Below, one piece after another: positions 34,968-38,655 of a DNA stretch of 38,655 bases. The stretch's first letter is position 1, and the number at the start of each line of letters is the position of its first letter. The notes under the pieces were generated by a model. That model saw only the letters and a list, made by a program, of their open reading frames with translations, made no database searches and was not told the DNA's origin. Source of the DNA: Cyanobacteria bacterium RU_5_0 (GTDB taxonomy: Bacteria; Cyanobacteriota; Cyanobacteriia; Elainellales; Elainellaceae); contig JAAUSF010000041.1 in the NCBI GenBank assembly GCA_012033255.1, positions 1 through 38,655 on the forward strand, given 5' to 3'. Made by a program: the position numbers and the translations under genes.

Positions 34968-36197
34968 ATGGATGACCCCAAAATTGCTTGTCACTCCTGT
35001 GGCAATCCCGAACTGGAGCTAATTTTATCCTTTGGGCAAACCCCTTTGGCGGATGCCTTGCTGACTCAGGAGCAACTGGATCAGCCTGAAATTTTTGCGC
35101 CGCTCGATCTGGCGTTTTGCCCTAAGTGTGGACTGGTGCAAATCACGGAGGTTGTGCCACCGGAGATTCTCTTCTGCCGAGATTACCCCTATTACTCTTC
35201 AGTATCCAAGGTGCTGTTGAAACACTTTAGCAACAGTGCTAAGGCGCTGATCCAATCCCGGCAACTTAATCATGACCGCTTAGTCATTGAAGCTGCCAGT
35301 AATGATGGATATATGCTGAAGACCTTCGTTGATCAGGGTATTCCGGTTTTGGGAATTGATCCGGCGGAAGGACCGGCAACCGTTGCCCAAGCTGGCGGGA
35401 TTCCAACGCTATGTACTTTCTTCAGCAAAGAACTGGCACAGCAGTTACGTACTGAGGGTAAAGCGGCGGATGTGTTTCTGGCAAATAACGTTCTAGCCCA
35501 TGTCCCTGATCTGAATGGATTTGTTGCTGGGATTCGGATCTTGCTTAAAGAGACTGGGGTTGCTGTCATTGAAGCCCCTTATATTGTGGATTTGGTAGAC
35601 CATTGTGAATTTGATACCATTTACCACCAGCATCTCTGCTACTTCTCGGTGACAGCACTCGATCGCCTGTTTCGACGACACGATCTATATCTCAACCAGG
35701 TCGAACGAACCCTAATTCACGGCGGTTCGTTGCGCTTGTTTGTGGAGCCGCATGAGGCAGTGGGTGAATCCGTGCGATCGTTGCTCCAGAAGGAGGTGGA
35801 GCGAGGAGTGAATCAGATTGAGTATTACTGCCATTTTGCCGATCGCGTGGCTGCGATCAAGCGATCGTTGCTAGATATCCTCTGGAGCCTAAAGCAACAG
35901 GGCAAGCGGATCGTCGCCTATGGTGCCGCCGCCAAAGCAACCACCCTATTGGCATATGTTGGCATTGACAAACAGCTAATTGATTATGTGGTTGACCTCA
36001 ATCCGCATAAGCACGGTCGCTATATGGGCGGAAACCATCTGCCCATTTTGCCAACGACAACGGTGCTGGAAGATATGCCAGATTACGTCCTCATTCTGGC
36101 TTGGAATTTTGCTGAAGAAATCATGCAGCAGCAACACGAATATCGGCAGCGTGGCGGTCAGTTTATTGTTCCGATTCCTTCTCCTAGGGTTGTCTGA
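34968..36197 (+). CDS. sugar C-methyltransferase-like protein with zinc-binding N-domain
   Basis: The 409-residue protein starts [20 protein letters not shown]. It has an N-terminal zinc domain (CHSC and CPKC pairs), a SAM-binding Rossmann domain ([40 protein letters not shown]) and a C-terminal C-methyltransferase domain ([40 protein letters not shown]). This is the architecture of TylC3/NovU-type 3-C- or 5-C-methyltransferases that make branched deoxysugars. The substrate is probably the product of the preceding SDR enzyme. The ATG at 34968 is preferred because an earlier in-frame ATG (34893) would overlap the upstream gene and add unrelated residues. The last codons lie inside a 31-bp tandem repeat. 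Confidence 0.92.
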   Translation: MDDPKIACHSCGNPELELILSFGQTPLADALLTQEQLDQPEIFAPLDLAFCPKCGLVQITEVVPPEILFCRDYPYYSSVSKVLLKHFSNSAKALIQSRQLNHDRLVIEAASNDGYMLKTFVDQGIPVLGIDPAEGPATVAQAGGIPTLCTFFSKELAQQLRTEGKAADVFLANNVLAHVPDLNGFVAGIRILLKETGVAVIEAPYIVDLVDHCEFDTIYHQHLCYFSVTALDRLFRRHDLYLNQVERTLIHGGSLRLFVEPHEAVGESVRSLLQKEVERGVNQIEYYCHFADRVAAIKRSLLDILWSLKQQGKRIVAYGAAAKATTLLAYVGIDKQLIDYVVDLNPHKHGRYMGGNHLPILPTTTVLEDMPDYVLILAWNFAEEIMQQQHEYRQRGGQFIVPIPSPRVV

Positions 36198-36285
36198 TTA
36201 CCTCTTGGGTCGGGCATCCGCAATCTGATTATCTCTTGGGTCGGGCATCCACAATCTGATTATCTCTTGGGTCGGGCATCCACAA
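36193..36285. repeat. three tandem copies of a 31-bp repeat across the stop codon
   Basis: The unit TCTGATTAYCTCTTGGGTCG plus GGCATCCRCAA repeats at 36193-36223, 36224-36254 and 36255-36285. Copies 2 and 3 appear identical; copy 1 differs at two bases. The TGA stop of the C-methyltransferase gene (36195-36197) is inside the first copy. Each copy carries half of the hairpin found at 36274-36295. Confidence 0.92.
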
Positions 36286-36295
36286 GGGGATGCCC
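36274..36295 (+). terminator. hairpin after the tandem repeats
   Basis: GGGCATCC (36274-36281) and GGATGCCC (36288-36295) form an 8-bp stem with a 6-nt loop. No T-run follows, so it is either a weak terminator, an mRNA 3'-end stabiliser, or simply part of the interspersed repeat. Confidence 0.4.
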
Positions 36296-36353
36296 CTACC
36301 CCCGGCAATTTAAGAGAGTATTCACACTGTTGTGACTTCATTGGAAATAAACT

Positions 36354-37586
36354 ATGGCACACAATCCGTCATTGCTAGAAATGAACCAGGAAGCTGGCTC
36401 GGTTTCAGCCGCTAATCACACCTGCCCAAATTGCGGACACAAAGGACTCGCGATCTTCTATGAAGTGCATCAAGTTCCAGTCCACAGTTGCTTGATGCTG
36501 AGTACAGAACAAGCCGCGTTAGACTTTCCGCGTGGCGATATCATTTTAGGATTCTGCGATCGCTGTGGTTTCGTCACCAATTTAATATTTGATCCCAAGT
36601 GGTCAGCCTATGCCCCAAATTACGAGGATCAGCAGAGCTTCTCTCCCACCTTCAATCAATTTGCGATCGATCTAGCCAATCACTTGATTGAAAAATATGA
36701 TCTGCACAACAAAGACATTGTTGAAATTGGTTGCAGTAAAGGAGATTTTTTGCTGTTGCTATGCGAGTTGGGGAACAATCGGGGTATCGGGATTGATCCT
36801 AGTGCATTACCCGGACGAGTCAAGAGTGCAGCAGCAGATCGGGTAACGTTCATTCAAGACTATTACTCTGAGCAACACGCTGAACATGTTGGCGATTTCG
36901 TTTGCTGTCGCCATACATTGGAACATATTCAACCCACAGCTAAGTTTCTGCGAACAGTACGTCGTTCGATTGGCGATCGCCTCAACACAGCGATCTTCTT
37001 TGAAATTCCAGATACAGTCCGAGTTTTGCGTGATCTCGCGTTTGAAGATATCTACTACGAACACTGTTCTTATTTCACACCTGGATCGCTGGCGCGCCTG
37101 TTCCGGAACTGTGGCTTTGAGGTGACAGATCTATATCTTGCTTATGATCAGCAGTATCTCTTGATTGAAGCTCTGCCTGTAGCAACACCGTCTACAAAAG
37201 TTCTGCCTCTGGAAGAAGAATTGGAGCAAACCATTCACTATGTTCAACACTTCGCAACTCATATTGAGGCAAAACTCAATCACTGGAAGCAGCACTTGCA
37301 GCGAATGCAGCAGGAAGGCAAGCGCGTGGTAATTTGGGGATCAGGCTCCAAATGCGTTGCTTTTTTGACCACGCTTGGCATGAAAGATCAAATTCAATAT
37401 GTAGTAGATATCAATCCTCACCGACACGGAAAATTTGTTCCTGGCATTGGTAAACAAATTATGTCGCCAGAGTTTCTTAAAGATTACAAGCCCGATCAAA
37501 TTATTGTCATGAATTCAATCTACTGCAATGAGATTCAGCGCATGTTGAGCAACATGAACGTTGAGTCAGAGGTTATTGCGCTTTAA
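36354..37586 (+). CDS. second C-methyltransferase-family protein
   Basis: This 410-residue protein has the same domain order as its upstream neighbour: N-terminal zinc domain (CPNCGHKGLAIFYEVHQVPV with a later CDRCG), SAM-binding Rossmann (IVEIGCSKGDFLLLLCELGN; CCRHTLEHIQPTAKF) and C-terminal domain (VVIWGSGSKCVAFLTTLGMK; VVDINPHRHGKFVPGIGKQI). The sequence is clearly different from the neighbour, so it is a separate paralogue, not a recent duplicate. The CRHTLEH motif is typical of methyltransferase-11/23-type domains. Its target is likely another position or another sugar in the same glycan. Separated from its neighbour by repeats and 156 bp, it may have its own promoter. Convergent with groEL, with a strong hairpin between. 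Confidence 0.88.
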   Translation: MAHNPSLLEMNQEAGSVSAANHTCPNCGHKGLAIFYEVHQVPVHSCLMLSTEQAALDFPRGDIILGFCDRCGFVTNLIFDPKWSAYAPNYEDQQSFSPTFNQFAIDLANHLIEKYDLHNKDIVEIGCSKGDFLLLLCELGNNRGIGIDPSALPGRVKSAAADRVTFIQDYYSEQHAEHVGDFVCCRHTLEHIQPTAKFLRTVRRSIGDRLNTAIFFEIPDTVRVLRDLAFEDIYYEHCSYFTPGSLARLFRNCGFEVTDLYLAYDQQYLLIEALPVATPSTKVLPLEEELEQTIHYVQHFATHIEAKLNHWKQHLQRMQQEGKRVVIWGSGSKCVAFLTTLGMKDQIQYVVDINPHRHGKFVPGIGKQIMSPEFLKDYKPDQIIVMNSIYCNEIQRMLSNMNVESEVIAL

Positions 37587-37609
37587 GCGCAGTCGCAACG
37601 ACACGAAAA

Positions 37610-37636
37610 AGCGATCGTCTCTCGGAGGCGATCGCT
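37610..37636. terminator. strong bidirectional hairpin terminator
   Basis: AGCGATCGTCTC / GAGGCGATCGCT forms a 12-bp stem with a 3-nt loop (TCG), one of the most stable hairpins in the window. It lies between convergent genes (ends at 37586 and 37728). There is an A-run (CGAAAAAG) on its left, which gives a T-run after the stem for minus-strand transcripts of groEL. It contains HIP1-type words. Confidence 0.65.
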
Positions 37637-37727
37637 ATCGATAGAAACCATAGAGACACAAAGCCATGATCAATCTTCGTGTCTTTGTGTCTTCGTGGTT
37701 TACTGGAACTTATTTAGTCTCCATTCC

Positions 37728-38655
37728 TTAATAATCGAAGTCGCCGCCCATGCCAGCACCACCCCCCGCCGGAGCACCATCCTTCGGTTCGGGCTTGTCA
37801 ACGACGATGCACTCGGTAGTGAGAACCATTCCGGCAATCGATGCAGCGTTTTGCAAGGCAGAACGAGTGACTTTTGCAGGGTCAACAATTCCCGCATCGA
37901 ACATATCCACAAATTCGTCCTTAGCAGCATCGTAACCCACATTAAACTCTTTCTCTTTGACTCGCTCAGCGATCACAGCACCATTTTGACCTGCGTTTTC
38001 AGCAATCCGCTTCAGGGGAGCCGCAAGGGCGCGAGCCACAATCATGGCACCGATCAATGCTTCACCACTTAGGTTGCCCTTTGCCCACTCTTCCAGGCTT
38101 GGAGACAGATGAGCCAGCGTTGTACCACCGCCCGGAACGATTCCTTCTTCAACTGCCGCTTTCGTTGCGTTGATCGCATCTTCCAGACGCAGCTTGCGAT
38201 CCTTCATTTCAGTTTCAGTTGCCGCACCCACTTTCACAACAGCGACACCGCCAGAAAGTTTCGCTAGACGCTCTTGCAATTTTTCCGTGTCATAGGAAGA
38301 TTCAGTTTCTTCCATTTGACGACGGATTTGCTCACAACGCGCCTTCACCGCCACTTCATTGCCTTCTGCAACGATCGTGGTGTTGTCTTTGGTGATCGTG
38401 ATCCGACGTGCCCGACCAAGCATATCCAACTTCACACTGTCTAGCTTCAGACCCGCATCTTCCGTGATCACTTGACCCCCTGTGAGAACGGCAATGTCCT
38501 CCAGCATAGCTTTCCGACGATCACCAAACCAGGAGCCTTCACAGCTGCCACATTCAGCACACCGCGCAAACGGTTGACAACCAACGTAGCCAGAGCTTCT
38601 TTCTCAATGTCTCCGCCAGGATCAGCAACGGACAACCTGCACGAGCGACTTGCTC
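37728..38655 (-). CDS. groL: chaperonin GroEL, C-terminal part, with apparent frameshift near the window edge
   Basis: The 259-residue frame from [20 protein letters not shown] to the end AGMGGDFDY is the C-terminal half of the 60-kDa chaperonin GroEL: ATP-site and equatorial elements such as [55 protein letters not shown] and [20 protein letters not shown]. The upstream apical part ([32 protein letters not shown]) is also present, but the frame breaks at about 38612: AED is encoded as GCGGAGACATT where GCGGAGGACATT is expected, a one-base deletion. Beyond it, [13 protein letters not shown] continues in another frame. It could be a real inactivation or a contig-edge sequencing error. The tail without a GGM-rich run matches the groES-linked type GroEL. 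Confidence 0.93.

Overview
The window looks like a chromosomal segment of a filamentous, probably Leptolyngbya-like, cyanobacterium. The evidence is the very frequent HIP1-type GCGATCGC/CGATCG words, DUF1824 and DUF2227 genes typical of cyanobacteria, a cyanobacterial-type LexA box, a tRNA without an encoded CCA, interspersed repeats of the kinds seen in filamentous cyanobacteria, and a GroEL ending in MGGDFDY. The species assignment is inference.

Layout. 1-3.0 kb: small membrane or hypothetical proteins and an EI24-family membrane protein with an odd Trp/His/Pro/Asn-rich repeat loop. 3.2-9.5 kb: a short Hsp70, an orphan PD-(D/E)XK-like protein, DUF1824, a MocR/PdxR-type regulator, a small conserved protein and a DinB protein; two of these genes have a MITE-like element just upstream. 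9.7-11.5 kb: an azlC-azlD exporter pair, tRNA-Val(UAC) and a DUF2227 protein. 11.5-20.7 kb: two divergent soluble hybrid histidine kinases. One carries an array of nine near-identical 92-residue HAMP units and three receiver domains; the other is PAS-PAS-GAF-kinase-receiver. 20.7-21.9 kb: an alpha/beta hydrolase of the epoxide hydrolase type and a decayed Phd/YefM antitoxin.

21.9-25.7 kb is the most intriguing stretch. It is a minus-strand run of five genes joined by ATGA or short overlaps (apart from one gap of about 200 bp): a disordered protein with C-terminal membrane segments, a 34-residue membrane peptide, a membrane-anchored 131-residue protein, a lipoprotein with a LytM/M23-like fold signature, and a secreted Pro-rich protein with an AEGT motif. 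About 80 bp upstream of the first gene lies a perfect match to the cyanobacterial LexA box, so I propose a DNA-damage-controlled envelope operon of unknown function. 26-30.6 kb: an Eco57I-like N6-adenine methyltransferase lacking its N-terminal part, an SLH-domain gene split into two overlapping frames, and a membrane-anchored TAXI binding protein without TRAP permease genes.

30.6-37.6 kb: surface polysaccharide genes. A family 2 glycosyltransferase faces a roughly 1.5 kb non-coding leader that contains a MITE. This is followed by a co-directional cassette of glucose-1-phosphate cytidylyltransferase, an NAD-dependent epimerase/dehydratase and two C-methyltransferase-family proteins, probably making a branched, methylated nucleotide sugar. 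37.7 kb to the end: the C-terminal part of groEL on the minus strand, with an apparent one-base deletion close to the window edge.
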